From: Streptomyces sp. WAC08241
GTDB lineage: Bacteria; Actinomycetota; Actinomycetes; Streptomycetales; Streptomycetaceae
Direction: 5' to 3'
NCBI GenBank assembly: GCA_007858575.1
Contig: CP042279.1
Location: forward strand, 6,107,001-6,171,000
DNA length: 64,000 nt
Shown: positions 8,126 to 16,565 of the stretch, in pieces
Layout of the letters: every line of letters starts with the position of its first letter
Numbering within the stretch: position 1 is the first letter of the stretch
Made by a program: the position numbers and the translations under genes
Notes under the pieces: generated by a model
The model's database searches: none
The model's input: only the letters and a program-made list of their open reading frames with translations
Told to the model about the DNA's origin: nothing

Positions 8126-9289
8126 ATGGACGCGGGGCTCAAGCGTGAGCTGGAGCAGAAGGTCCGGGACGGTGAGCGGCTGAGCCGTGAGGACGGCATC
8201 GCCCTGTACGAGTCCGACGACCTGGCCTGGCTCGGCGGTCTGGCCCACGAGGTCCGGACCCGCAAGAACGGCGACGTGGTCCACTTCAACGTCAACCGTC
8301 ACCTGAACATGACCAACGTCTGCACCGCCTCCTGCGCCTACTGCTCCTTCCAGCGCAAGCCGGGCGAGAAGGACGCGTACACCATGCGCATCGAGGAGGC
8401 CGTGCGCCTCGCGAAGGCGATGGAGAACGAGAACCTCACCGAACTCCACATCGTCAACGGGCTGCACCCCAACCTGCCCTGGCGGTACTACCCGCGCTCC
8501 CTCTCCGAGCTGAAGAAGGCCCTGCCGAACGTCTCCCTCAAGGCGTTCACGGCCACCGAGATCCACCACTTCGAGACGATCTCCGGGCTCTCCGCCTCCG
8601 ACATCCTCGACGAGCTGATCGAGGCCGGTCTGGAGTCGCTGACCGGCGGCGGCGCCGAGATCTTCGACTGGGAGGTCCGGCAGCACATCGTGGACCACCG
8701 CACCCACTGGGAGGACTGGTCCCGGATCCACCGGCTCGCCCACGAGAAGGGGCTCAAGACCCCGTCGACCATGCTGTACGGGCACATCGAGGAGCCCCGG
8801 CACCGCGTCGACCACGTGCTGCGGCTGCGCGAGCTCCAGGACGAGACCAACGGCTTCCAGGTCTTCATCCCGCTGCGCTACCAGCACGACTTCGTGGACA
8901 TGAAGGACGGCAAGGTCCGCAACAAGCTCCAGGCGCGCACCACGATGGCGACCGGCGCCGAGGCCCTGAAGACCTTCGCGGTCTCCCGGCTGCTCTTCGA
9001 CAACGTGCCGCACGTCAAGGTCTTCTGGGTCATGCACGGCGTCCAGACCGCGCAGCTCGCGCTCCAGCACGGCGCCGACGACATGGACGGCTCGGTCGTC
9101 GAGTACAAGATCACGCACGACGCCGACAACTACGGCACGCCGAACAAGCTGGGCCGCGAGGACCTGCTCGAACTGATCCGGGATGCCGGCTTCCGGCCGG
9201 TCGAGCGGAACACGCGGTACGAGATCATCCGCGAGTACCCGGGCCCGGACGCGGAGCGGCGCGAGTCGCCGCAGCCGATGCGGGTCTGA
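8126..9289 (+). CDS. mqnE: Aminofutalosine synthase MqnE
   Basis: Intact, 387 residues. Radical SAM cluster motif C-T-A-S-C-A-Y-C (C-x3-C-x2-C) follows NVNRHLNMTNV, near residue 66. Other landmarks are ELHIVNGLHPNLPWRYYPRS, LTGGGAEIFDWEVRQHIVDH, STMLYGHIEEPRHRVDHVLR and EYKITHDADNYGTPNKLGRE. MqnE joins a 5'-deoxyadenosyl radical to the MqnA product to give aminofutalosine, an early step of the futalosine menaquinone route. ATG at 8126 follows GGGAGGCGGCCGC. It is the longest gene in the first 10 kb with no frame break. Confidence 0.96.
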   Translation: MDAGLKRELEQKVRDGERLSREDGIALYESDDLAWLGGLAHEVRTRKNGDVVHFNVNRHLNMTNVCTASCAYCSFQRKPGEKDAYTMRIEEAVRLAKAMENENLTELHIVNGLHPNLPWRYYPRSLSELKKALPNVSLKAFTATEIHHFETISGLSASDILDELIEAGLESLTGGGAEIFDWEVRQHIVDHRTHWEDWSRIHRLAHEKGLKTPSTMLYGHIEEPRHRVDHVLRLRELQDETNGFQVFIPLRYQHDFVDMKDGKVRNKLQARTTMATGAEALKTFAVSRLLFDNVPHVKVFWVMHGVQTAQLALQHGADDMDGSVVEYKITHDADNYGTPNKLGREDLLELIRDAGFRPVERNTRYEIIREYPGPDAERRESPQPMRV

Positions 9290-9303
9290 GCACTTCGTGA
9301 GGA

Positions 9304-9333
9304 GGGCCGGTGGGGATTTCCACCGGCCCTTTT
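9304..9333. terminator. Intrinsic terminator between mqnE and the convergent araC gene
   Basis: GGGCCGGTGG (9304-9313), loop GGATTT, CCACCGGCCC (9320-9329), then TTTT. A perfect 10-bp stem with a T tract, directly after mqnE. The araC-like gene on the other strand ends at 9333, so it could also act in the opposite direction. Confidence 0.85.
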
Positions 9334-10225
9334 CACACCCCCGTGCGCTCCACCGGGATCCACAGCTCCGCCCGCGCCGTCGTCCAGTCTCCGAGGGCCG
9401 TACGGAGAGCAGCTCGGGACCCGGCCTGCTCGCGTACGGGTTGGACGGGAACCACTGGGTGAAGACGTCCCGCCAGAGGTACTGGAGGGCCTTCGGGTAG
9501 GGGCCCTCGTTCTCGAAGACGGCCCAGGTCCCGGCGGCCACGTCGAGCGCGTCGAACTCCTCCGGCACGTCGGCGCCGCTCACCGCCCCGTGCCAGTAGT
9601 CCAGCTCGGCGCCTCCTCGCGGCCGTCCGAGAGGTGGGTGACCGCCGACAGGACGCCCGCGGGCTCCCCGTCCGACAGGCGGGCGAGCCGGGCCAGGGCC
9701 TCCTGGCCGATGGACCGGATGTGGGCGGCGATCGCCGGGTTCTCCCCTCGTGGACTAGGGGGACCCGGGCGCCGCGCCCGACGATCCGGAAGGCGTCCTT
9801 CTCCACGATCCTGTACCGCATGCTGCTGTTCCCTTCGACGACGAGGCGGAAGGACATGCGCGGCTGGGAGCGCAGGGCGGCCCCGGTGCGGCGAGCCTCG
9901 CCGGGGCCGACGCCGTGCACCGCGCGGAACGCGCGGGCGAAGGCCTCCCGGAGCCGTAGCCGTACCGCACGGCGACCTCCAGGAGCGTCCGCCCGCCGGC
10001 GAGCACCTCGGCGCCCGCGACGGTGAGCCGCCTGCGCCGCACGTACTCCGAGAGCGGCATCCCCGCGAGCGCCGAGAACAGGCGCCGGAAGTGGTACTCC
10101 GAGGTCGTCGCGATCCGGGCCAGCTCGGCCGGGTCGAGGTCGCCGCGGAGGTGCTCCTCGATGTGGTCGAGTGCCCGGTTCAGCCGCTCCAGCACGTGGT
10201 CCGTCCTTCCTTTCCGTGTCCTCAC
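9333..10225 (-). CDS. AraC-family regulator with GyrI-like effector domain
   Basis: The N-terminal AraC DNA-binding domain is LERLNRALDHIEEHLRGDLD then PAELARIATTSEYHFRRLFS, followed by GMPLSEYVRRRRLTVAGAEV and, after a frame break, EAFARAFRAVHGVGPGEARR (second helix-turn-helix). The C-terminal part, MRYRIVEKDAFRIVGRGARV then AAGTWAVFENEGPYPKALQY and LWIPVERTGV, matches the GyrI-like small-molecule-binding domain. This DNA-binding/GyrI order is that of Rob/SoxS-like multidrug-responsive activators. Breaks near 9950, 9750, 9610 and 9405. The exact N-terminus is uncertain (10225 or an internal GTG near 10197). Confidence 0.8.
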
Positions 10226-10287
10226 CGTAGGAAGGGGACCGGGGCCGGACCCGACATCCCGTGCCCGGTCCGGTCGGGTGCGGCCCG

Positions 10288-10819
10288 TCAGGTGAGCGGG
10301 AGCAGCATGACGATGTCGTCGCGGTCGTCCCCGGGGCGACCCGGATCGCGTCGGGGACGCGGCCGACCTCCTTGTAGCCGGACTTGGCGTAGAAGCCGTC
10401 GACGCCGGTGCCGCCCCGGCAGTTCAGCCGGACCGCCTCGACCGCCTCGAAGCCCGGGGCGGTGCGGGCGGTGCGCTCGACCGCCGCCATGAGGTCGCGG
10501 CCGTACCCCCTGCCCTGGTGCCGGGGGTGGACCATCACGGTGTAGAGCCACACCCAGTGCGTCATCAGGGGTGGGTGTTGAAGGTGAAGAAGGCGGTGGC
10601 GGCGACCTCGCCGTCGCCGTCGCGCCCGACGAGCAGGCGGGTGGTGCCGCGCTCCATGGCGACGAGGTGCCTGAGCAGGGCGGGGCGGATCTCGTCGGGG
10701 GTCACGGGCGGGACGAAGCCGACGGCGCCGCCGGCGTTGGACACGTCGGCCCAGAGGGCGAGGACGCCGTCGCGCAGGGCGGGGTCGGCGGCCGGGTCCA
10801 CCTCGAACGTAAGGGTCAT
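10288..10819 (-). CDS. GNAT-family N-acetyltransferase
   Basis: About 177 residues. MTLTFEVDPAADPALRDGVL begins the protein. LVGRDGDGEVAATAFFTFNT is the central strand pair, and VMVHPRHQGRGYGRDLMAAV is GNAT motif A with the R-x2-G-x-G acetyl-CoA pyrophosphate loop. GVDGFYAKSGYKEVGRVPDA is the C-terminal F-Y-x-K-x-G-Y region. The substrate is unknown. Breaks near 10563 and 10340. Same strand as the araC-like gene 62 bp downstream, so cotranscription is possible. Confidence 0.82.
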
Positions 10820-10959
10820 GGGCCGAGGTTATCTATTACTTGCCGAGTGCTCAAGAGGGCCGGTACCGGAGGGGGTGCGGCCCCGTGTTTCACTGGGGAG
10901 GACGTTCGTCCCGTAGGGGATCTTTTCGGAACGGAATCGGAACGGAAGAGTGGACTGAC

Positions 10960-11226
10960 ATGCTCCGTTACACGGTGCTGCGGCTCGGCATCTTCGCCGG
11001 GTGCTTCCTCGCCCTGTGGGGCCTCGTCTACGCGGGCGTGCTGCCGCGCGGTCTCGGCGACTCCAACCTGCTCTGGGTCCTCGTCCTCGCCGTCGTCGTC
11101 TCCGCCCCGCTCAGCTTCGTCCTCCTGCGCGGACAGCGCGACGAGATGAGCGCCGAGATCGTGGAGAAGGTCGACCGCGCGAAGGGGCGCCTGGAGGCGA
11201 ACCGGTCCCAGGAGGACGCGCTGTAG
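10960..11226 (+). CDS. DUF4229-type small membrane protein
   Basis: Intact, 88 residues. Two membrane helices (LRLGIFAGCFLALWGLVYAG and LLWVLVLAVVVSAPLSFVLL) are followed by RGQRDEMSAEIVEKVDRAKG and an acidic end, the layout of the actinobacterial DUF4229 family. Function unknown. ATG at 10960 is chosen because the helix begins immediately after it, as in the family. In Streptomyces this family is often near menaquinone or energy genes, which fits its position, but that is recollection and not shown here. Confidence 0.75.
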   Translation: MLRYTVLRLGIFAGCFLALWGLVYAGVLPRGLGDSNLLWVLVLAVVVSAPLSFVLLRGQRDEMSAEIVEKVDRAKGRLEANRSQEDAL

Positions 11227-11392
11227 GGAGCTCCCTTCCGCCTCGCCTCCCGCCCGCCCCTGGCCGTGGAGGCCGGGTAAGGATTCCGTAAGTTTCATCA
11301 CACATCTACCCCCTGGTGGGAGCTTCCAAGGCTCCGGCCAGGGTTTTCTGCGTTTCGGAGGCGAAGGGGCGCTCCCTTACCCCAAAGGAGAG

Positions 11393-11424
11393 CTTTGAGG
11401 TTCTCAAAGTTCAAGTGTTAACGT
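11393..11424 (+). promoter_or_regulatory. Promoter and palindromic operator of the Cys-rich leader gene
   Basis: TTGAGG (11395-11400), 18-bp spacer, TAACGT (11419-11424) is a good vegetative promoter. The predicted start of transcription, 7-8 bp on, falls at the ATG at 11432, implying leaderless mRNA. A perfect inverted repeat CTTTGAG-GTT-CTCAAAG (11393-11409) covers the -35 element, a natural place for a repressor. Confidence 0.65.
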
Positions 11425-11431
11425 GTTCGAC

Positions 11432-11542
11432 ATGAAGACCGCAGCGCGCCTCACCGACGCCGCGAGCAACCCGCTCGTGGCGCGCCTGCACGTCGATCTC
11501 TGCCGCTGTGTGTCCGCGGCGTGTTGTCGCCGCGAGTCCTGA
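11432..11542 (+). CDS. Cys-rich leader peptide, 36 aa, apparently leaderless
   Basis: Reads MKTAARLTDAASNPLVARLH, then VDLCRCVSAACCRRES. Cys at positions 24, 26, 31 and 32, with the L-C-R-C and C-C-R elements typical of short actinobacterial leader peptides that precede sulphur genes. There is no ribosome site; the -10 TAACGT ends 7 bases before the ATG. In mycobacteria, leaderless short ORFs rich in Cys codons attenuate sulphur operons according to cysteinyl-tRNA supply. The stop at 11540-11542 is 96 bases before the symporter start, so ribosome stalling on UGC/UGU codons could control the downstream RNA. Proposed role: cysteine sensor for the transporter. Confidence 0.8.
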   Translation: MKTAARLTDAASNPLVARLHVDLCRCVSAACCRRES

Positions 11543-11638
11543 CCTCCCCGGCAGCATGCAGCGGCCCCGCGCACGAGCGCGCGTGTGCGCCGCACCCCGT
11601 CCCGTATTCCCCCGATACGCCCTGTGGAGTGTGTCTCT

Positions 11639-13006
11639 GTGTCCGCGTCCGTTCCCGAGGCCCCCAAGGCTTCCGATGCCTCCAAGGCCTCAGAGGCGAA
11701 GTCCTCGTCCCGGATACCCAAGGTCCCCTTCTGGGCCCAGATCATCGTCGGTCTGGTCCTCGGCGCCCTGCTCGGCTGGATCGCCCGCAGCCAGGACGTC
11801 TCCTGGCTGAAGGAGACCCTCGGCCAGGTCGGCGACATCTTCGTCCAGCTCCTCAAGCTGGCCGTCGCCCCGCTCGTCTTCTTCGCGATCCTGGTGTCGA
11901 TCACCAACCTGCGGAAGGTGAACAACGCCGCCCGGCTCGCCTCCCGCACCCTGCTCTGGTTCATGATCACCTCCCTGATCGCGGTCGCCATCGGCCTCGC
12001 GATCGGCCTGATCACCAACCCGGGCTCCGGCACCGGCCTCACCCCGCAGGACGGCAAGCTGCCGAAGCGCGAGGGCTCCTGGATCGACTTCCTCACCGGC
12101 ATCGTCCCGACGGACGTCATCACGCCCTTCACCGAGCTGAACGTCCTCCAGATCGTCTTCATGGCCGCCGTCGCCGGCATCGCCGCCCTGAAGCTCGGCG
12201 ACCGCGCCAAGCCGATCCTCGCCCTCTCCGAGTCGGTCCTCGAACTGCTCCAGAAGGCCCTGTGGTGGGTCATTCGCCTCGCCCCGATCGGCACCGTCGG
12301 CCTCATCGGCTTCGCCATCGCGGACTACGGCTGGGACCTGATCGGCAAGTACGCCACCTTCACCGCCGACGTCTACGTCGGCTGCGCGATCGTCCTCTTC
12401 GGCGTCTACCCGCTGCTGCTCGCCACGGTCGCCAAGGTCAGCCCGCTCCAGTTCTTCAAGGGCGCCTGGCCGGCCATCCAGCTCGCCTTCGTCTCCCGCT
12501 CCTCGGTCGGCACCATGCCGGTCACCCAGAAGGTCACCGAGCGCCTCGGCGTCCCGAAGGAGTACGCCTCCTTCGCCGTCCCGTTCGGCGCCACCACCAA
12601 GATGGACGGCTGCGCCGCGATCTACCCGGCGCTCGCCGCGATCTTCATCGCGCAGATCTTCGACGTGCAGCTCGGCATCCAGGACTACCTCCTGATCGCC
12701 TTCGTCTCGGTGGTCGGCTCGGCGGCCACGGCCGGCCTGACCGGCGCGACCGTCATGCTGACCCTGACCCTCTCCACCCTGGGCCTGCCCCTGGAGGGCG
12801 TCGGCCTCCTCATGGCGATCGACCCGATCATCGACATGATGAGGACGGCCACGAACGTCGCGGGCCAGGCGCTGGTCCCGGTGGTCGTCGCCGCCCGCGA
12901 GAAGATCCTCGACCACACCGCGTACGAGAACGCCTCGTCGTCCCCGATCGACGACCCGACCGCCGGGGCGCGCACGGAGGACGAGAAGGTCCTGGTCGCG
13001 GCCTGA
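11639..13006 (+). CDS. SLC1/DAACS-family symporter, possible cystine importer
   Basis: Intact, about 455 residues, with the multiple hydrophobic segments of dicarboxylate/amino acid:cation symporters (PFWAQIIVGLVLGALLGWIA, LLKLAVAPLVFFAILVSITN, TLLWFMITSLIAVAIGLAIG). Substrate-site hallmarks are SRSSVGTMPVTQKVTERLGV (the Ser-rich hairpin), PFGATTKMDGCAAIYPALAA (equivalent to N-M-D-G-T) and LVPVVVAAREKILD. GTG at 11639 is chosen because GGAG lies 9 bases upstream and the Pro/Ala/Ser-rich leader then precedes the first helix. Family members carry glutamate, C4-dicarboxylates or cystine. The Cys-rich leader upstream argues for cystine or another sulphur amino acid. Confidence 0.88.
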   Translation: MSASVPEAPKASDASKASEAKSSSRIPKVPFWAQIIVGLVLGALLGWIARSQDVSWLKETLGQVGDIFVQLLKLAVAPLVFFAILVSITNLRKVNNAARLASRTLLWFMITSLIAVAIGLAIGLITNPGSGTGLTPQDGKLPKREGSWIDFLTGIVPTDVITPFTELNVLQIVFMAAVAGIAALKLGDRAKPILALSESVLELLQKALWWVIRLAPIGTVGLIGFAIADYGWDLIGKYATFTADVYVGCAIVLFGVYPLLLATVAKVSPLQFFKGAWPAIQLAFVSRSSVGTMPVTQKVTERLGVPKEYASFAVPFGATTKMDGCAAIYPALAAIFIAQIFDVQLGIQDYLLIAFVSVVGSAATAGLTGATVMLTLTLSTLGLPLEGVGLLMAIDPIIDMMRTATNVAGQALVPVVVAAREKILDHTAYENASSSPIDDPTAGARTEDEKVLVAA

Positions 13007-13029
13007 CCGACGCGTGACGTCCGTCCCCG

Positions 13030-13056
13030 GTGCCCCTGCCCTCCCGGGCGGGGGCA
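13030..13056 (+). terminator. GC hairpin after the symporter
   Basis: GTGCCCC (13030-13036) pairs with GGGGCAC (13050-13056), and inner GCCC pairs with GGGC around a TCCC-type loop. There is no T tract, as is common for Streptomyces terminators. It lies 24 bases after the symporter stop and before the tetR gene. Confidence 0.5.
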
Positions 13057-13117
13057 CTACGCTTCTCCGGGGGCGGTCGGGCGATCTTGTGAGCAGCGGG
13101 AAGCAGGGGTGGGCACC

Positions 13118-13761
13118 ATGGCCGACGGTGCGAAGGCGCGGCGGCTGCCGCGTGCCGTGCGGGAGCGGCAGATGCTCGACGCGGCCGTGCGGAGCTTCGC
13201 GCGGCACGGGTACCAGACGGCCTCCATGGACGAGATCGCCGAGCTCGCCGGGGTCTCCAAGCCGCTGGTGTACCTGTACCTGAACTCCAAGGAGGAGCTC
13301 TTCACCGCCTGCATCCGGCGGGAGGCCGGGCGCTGCTCGCCGCGGTGGCCGCCGGGGTCGAGGACCGGGAGCTGCCGCCCGACGAGCGGCTGTGGGCGGG
13401 GCTGCTCGCCTTCTTCACGTACGCCGCCGAGCACCCCGACTCCTGGGTGGTGCTGAGCCGGCAGGCGCGGACGCAGGGGGAGCCGTTCGCGACCGAGGCG
13501 TCCCGGATGCGGGAGGAGGTCGCGGCCTACGTGGCGGGGCTCATCGGCGAGGCGGCGCGCGAGGCGCACGGGGCCGCCGGGATCACCGAGCGGGACGTGA
13601 CCGCGCTCGCGCAGGCCCTGGTCGGCTCGGCCGAGTCCCTGGCGACCTGGGCGAACGAGACGCCGGGGGTGACGGCGAAGGAGGCGGCCGCGACGTTGAT
13701 GAACTTCGCCTGGGCCGGGCTCGGGAACCTCATGAAAAGCGAGCGCTGGTCTCCCCGTTGA
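13118..13761 (+). CDS. TetR-family regulator next to an acyl-CoA synthetase
   Basis: About 214 residues. The helix-turn-helix is RERQMLDAAVRSFARHGYQT then ASMDEIAELAGVSKPLVYLY, then LNSKEELFTACI. The C-terminal domain (LLAFFTYAAEHPDSWVVLSR, ALAQALVGSAESLATWANET, AATLMNFAWAGLGNLMKSER) is a TetR ligand domain of the size seen in fatty-acid or lipid regulators. ATG at 13118 is used; GTG at 13109 would add three residues. The frame breaks near 13330. Directly after its stop lies a palindrome, and the next gene is an AMP-dependent acyl-CoA ligase, its likely target. Confidence 0.85.
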
Positions 13762-13762
13762 G

Positions 13763-13780
13763 CCTTACCGCGCAGTAAGG
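13763..13780. promoter_or_regulatory. TetR-type operator in front of the acyl-CoA synthetase gene
   Basis: CCTTAC (13763-13768), CGCGCA, GTAAGG (13775-13780): a perfect 6-bp inverted repeat in an 18-bp site, one base after the tetR stop. TTACTGATTGGTTGG follows and is AT-richer than its surroundings, consistent with a promoter for the ligase gene. Repression by the adjacent TetR is inferred. Confidence 0.6.
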
Positions 13781-13851
13781 TTACTGATTGGTTGGGGTGG
13801 GGTCGGCCTCAACGTGCCTGTGTGCCGGACGAGTTGGACCCCGTGTCCCCG

Positions 13852-13965
13852 CACGCCCGCGCACCTGTACGTCCGCACGCCCGCGCACCTGTACGCCCCG
13901 CACGCCCCGCACGTCCGCACGCCCCGCACGTCCGCATGCCCCGTTCGTCCGCACGTCCCCGCACG
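13852..13965 (+). repeat. Imperfect tandem repeats in the tetR/ligase spacer
   Basis: GCACGCCCGCGCACCTGTAC occurs twice, followed by several CGCACGTCCGCACGCCCC-like units. All are variants of a 9-12 bp GCACG(T/C)CC(G/C) theme. The run sits in the untranslated region ahead of the GTG at 13999. No open frame in it looks like protein. Confidence 0.6.
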
Positions 13966-13998
13966 TCTCAGTTCGTCGCGAAGACCGAGGAGCCGCAC

Positions 13999-15873
13999 GT
14001 GTCCGTCGCCACCGCCGCAGTCGGGGCCGAGCCGGTCGAACCGCACAAGGTCCTGGTGGACGGGCGGGTGCGGGAGGCCTCCGTCCCCGCCCTCGCCCCC
14101 GGATCGCCCGCGGCTCCCTCGCCGACCTGCCGTACGACAACGCCCGCCAGGACCCCGACGCCCTCCTCTTCTCCCGCAAGGGACCGGACGGCGCGTGGTA
14201 CGACGTCCCGGCCGGCGTCTTCGCCGCCGAGGTGCACGCCGTCGCCAAGGGCCTCGTCGCCCACGGCCTCCGGCCCGGCGACCGGCTCGCCCTGATGGCC
14301 CGCACCACCTACGAGTGGACCCTGCTCGACTTCGCCGCCTGGGCCGCCGGACTCGTCACCGTCCCCGTCCACCCCACCTCCTCCGCCTTCCAGACCCGCT
14401 GGATCCTCCAGGACTCCGGCGCCGCCGCCTGCGTGGTCGAGGACCCGGCCCAGACCCGGACGGTCGCGGCCGAACGGCCCCGACTGCCGGACCTGGCCCA
14501 CCTCTGGACGATCGACGCCGGGGCCGTCGACCTGCTCCGGCGGGCGGGGAGCGGATCCCCGACGAGGCCGTCACCGCACGCCGGGGCTGCTCACCCCGGA
14601 GGCCCTCGCCACCCTCGTCTACACCTCCGGCACCACCGGCCGCCCCAAGGGCTGCGCCCTCACCCACGCCAACTTCTTCGCCGAGGTCGACAACGCCGTC
14701 CGGCTCCTCCACCCCGTCTTCCTCTCGGAGAGCAAGGAGCCCGCCGCCACCCTGCTCTTCCTGCCGCTCTCCCACGTCTTCGGACGGATGGTCTCCGTCG
14801 GCTGCGTGCGCGCCCGGGTCCGGTCGGGCACGCGCCCTCCGTCGAGGGCGAGGAACTCCTCACCGACCTGGCCGCCTTCCGGCCCACCTTCCTCCCTCGC
14901 CGTCCCGTACGTCCTGGAGAAGGTCTTCAACGCCGCCCGGGCCACCGCCGAACGCGGCGGGAGGGCCGCCTCCTTCGACCGGGCCGCCCGGGTCGCCCGC
15001 CGCTACGGCCAGGAGGCCTCGCCCTCGCTGCCGCTGCGCGCCGCCCGCGCGCTGTACGACCCGCTGGTCTACCGGCGGATACGGAACGCGCTCGGCGGGC
15101 GCGTGAAGTACGTGATCTGCGGGCTCCCCGCTCGGCGCCCGGTTCGCGGAGTTCTTCGCGGGCGCGGGCGTCGAGGTCTTCGAGGGTACGGCCTGACGGA
15201 GACCACGGCCGCCTCCACGGTCACCCCGCCGCGCCGGCCGCGCACCGGGACCGTCGGCTGGCCGCTGCCGGGCACCGCCGTCCGGATCGCCGACGACGGC
15301 GAGGTCTGGCTCAGGGGCGGCCACGTCTTCGCCGGGTACTGGGACGCGCAGCGCGGGGCGGCCGTGCCGTACACCGACGACGGCTGGTTCCCCACCGGCG
15401 ACCTGGGCTCCCTCGACGAGGACGGCTACCTGCGGATCACCGGCCGCAAGAAGGACCTCATCGTCACCTCGGCCGGCAAGAACGTGGCCCCGGCCCCGCT
15501 GGAGGACTGGCTGCGGGCCCATCCCCTGGTCGCCCAGTGCATGGTGCTCGGCGACGGCCGCCCGTACGTCACGGCCCTGATCACCCTGGACCACGAGGGC
15601 CTGTCGCACTGGCGGCGGATGCGGGGCAAGGAGCACCTGGCGCTCTGGGAGCTGACCCGCGACGAGGAGCTGCTCGCCGCCCTCCGGCGGGGCGTGGACG
15701 ACGCCAACCGGCTCGTCTCCCGCGCCGAGTCCATCCGCGCCTTCCGCGTCCTGACCACCGACTTCTCGGAGACCTCGGGCCACCTGACCCCGTCCCTGAA
15801 GCTCCGGCGGGGCGCGGTGCTGCGGGACTTCGCGCGGGAGATCGAGGAGATGTATCCGGCGGGGAGCGAGTAG
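13999..15873 (+). CDS. AMP-dependent long-chain acyl-CoA synthetase
   Basis: About 625 residues. The P-loop is ATLVYTSGTTGRPKGCALTH, followed by LLFLPLSHVFGRM, VFEGYGLTETTAASTVTPPR (adenylation motif), DGWFPTGDLGSLDEDGYLRI (D-x6-G) and TGRKKDLIVTSAGKNVAPAP (hinge G-R-x-K-D), with the C-terminal FSETSGHLTPSLKLRR carrying the catalytic Lys region. This activates fatty acids as acyl-AMP and transfers them to CoA. GTG at 13999 has GAGGAG upstream. Breaks near 14100, 14550, 14815, 14890 and 15125, an unusually high count even for this window. Confidence 0.88.
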
Positions 15874-15889
15874 GGGCGGTCAACGGCGC

Positions 15890-16552
15890 CTAAGGCCAGA
15901 GGAGTTCGCGGGTCCAGCCGTCGGGCGCCGCCGGGTCGCGGCGGTAGCGCAGGCGGACGTGGCGGCGGTGTGCGTCGCCCTGGAAGAACTCGACCTCGGC
16001 CGGTTCGACCGTGTACGGGGTCCAGGTGGGGGCTGGCGTCCGGCTCCGCCTCCGCCCGGCGCCAGGCCGCCGCGCTCGCCTCCGCGAGGGTGTCGGGGAG
16101 TCCAGGACCTCGCTCTGGCGGCTGACCAGGGCCGCCGCGAGGGCGCCGGTGGTGCGGGCGTGGAGGTCCGCGTACGCCTCCTCGGGGGTGCCGGTGGCGA
16201 CGTGGCCCCTGACCCGGACCTGGCGGCCCTGGACCGGCCAGTAGAAGGCGAGCGCGGCCTCCGGGCGGGCGGCGAGCTGGCGGCCCTTGGCGCTGGTGGA
16301 GTGCGAGGCGAAGTGCCAGCCGCGCGCGTCGGCGCCGTGCAGCATCACCACCCGCACGTCGGGGCGGCCGTCCTCGTCCACGGTGGCCAGGGCGGGCGTG
16401 TGCGGCTCGCTCTGGCCGGCCGCGACCGCCGCCGTGAACCAGTCGTGGAAGAGGGCGAGCGGCCCGGGCGGGGCGTCCGCCGGGTCGAAGGCGGGCAGCG
16501 CGGTGTCCCAGACCCGCAGGGAGCGCAGGGCGCGGTCGAAGTCGGTCGTCAT
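15890..16552 (-). CDS. PdxH-like pyridoxamine 5'-phosphate oxidase family protein
   Basis: About 215-220 residues. GPLALFHDWFTAAVAAGQSE then PHTPALATVDEDGRPDVRVV, MLHGADARGWHFASHSTSAK, LAFYWPVQGRQVRVRGHVAT and, near the end, YTVEPAEVEFFQGDAHRRHV, then RLRYRRD and WTRELLWP. These are the FMN-binding split barrel and the C-terminal R-L-x-Y region of PdxH, which oxidises PNP or PMP to PLP. Between about 16110 and 16030 the sequence is locally out of frame and then recovers, so at least two indels are present. The ATG at 16552 follows a short gap after the monooxygenase gene on the same strand. Confidence 0.78.
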   Translation of the reverse strand: MTTDFDRALRSLRVWDTALPAFDPADAPPGPLALFHDWFTAAVAAGQSEPHTPALATVDEDGRPDVRVVMLHGADARGWHFASHSTSAKGRQLAARPEAALAFYWPVQGRQVRVRGHVATGTPEEAYADLHARTTGALAAALVSRQSEVLDSPTPSRRRARRPGAGRRRSRTPAPTWTPYTVEPAEVEFFQGDAHRRHVRLRYRRDPAAPDGWTRELLWP

Positions 16553-16565
16553 GGGGCCACGGTAG

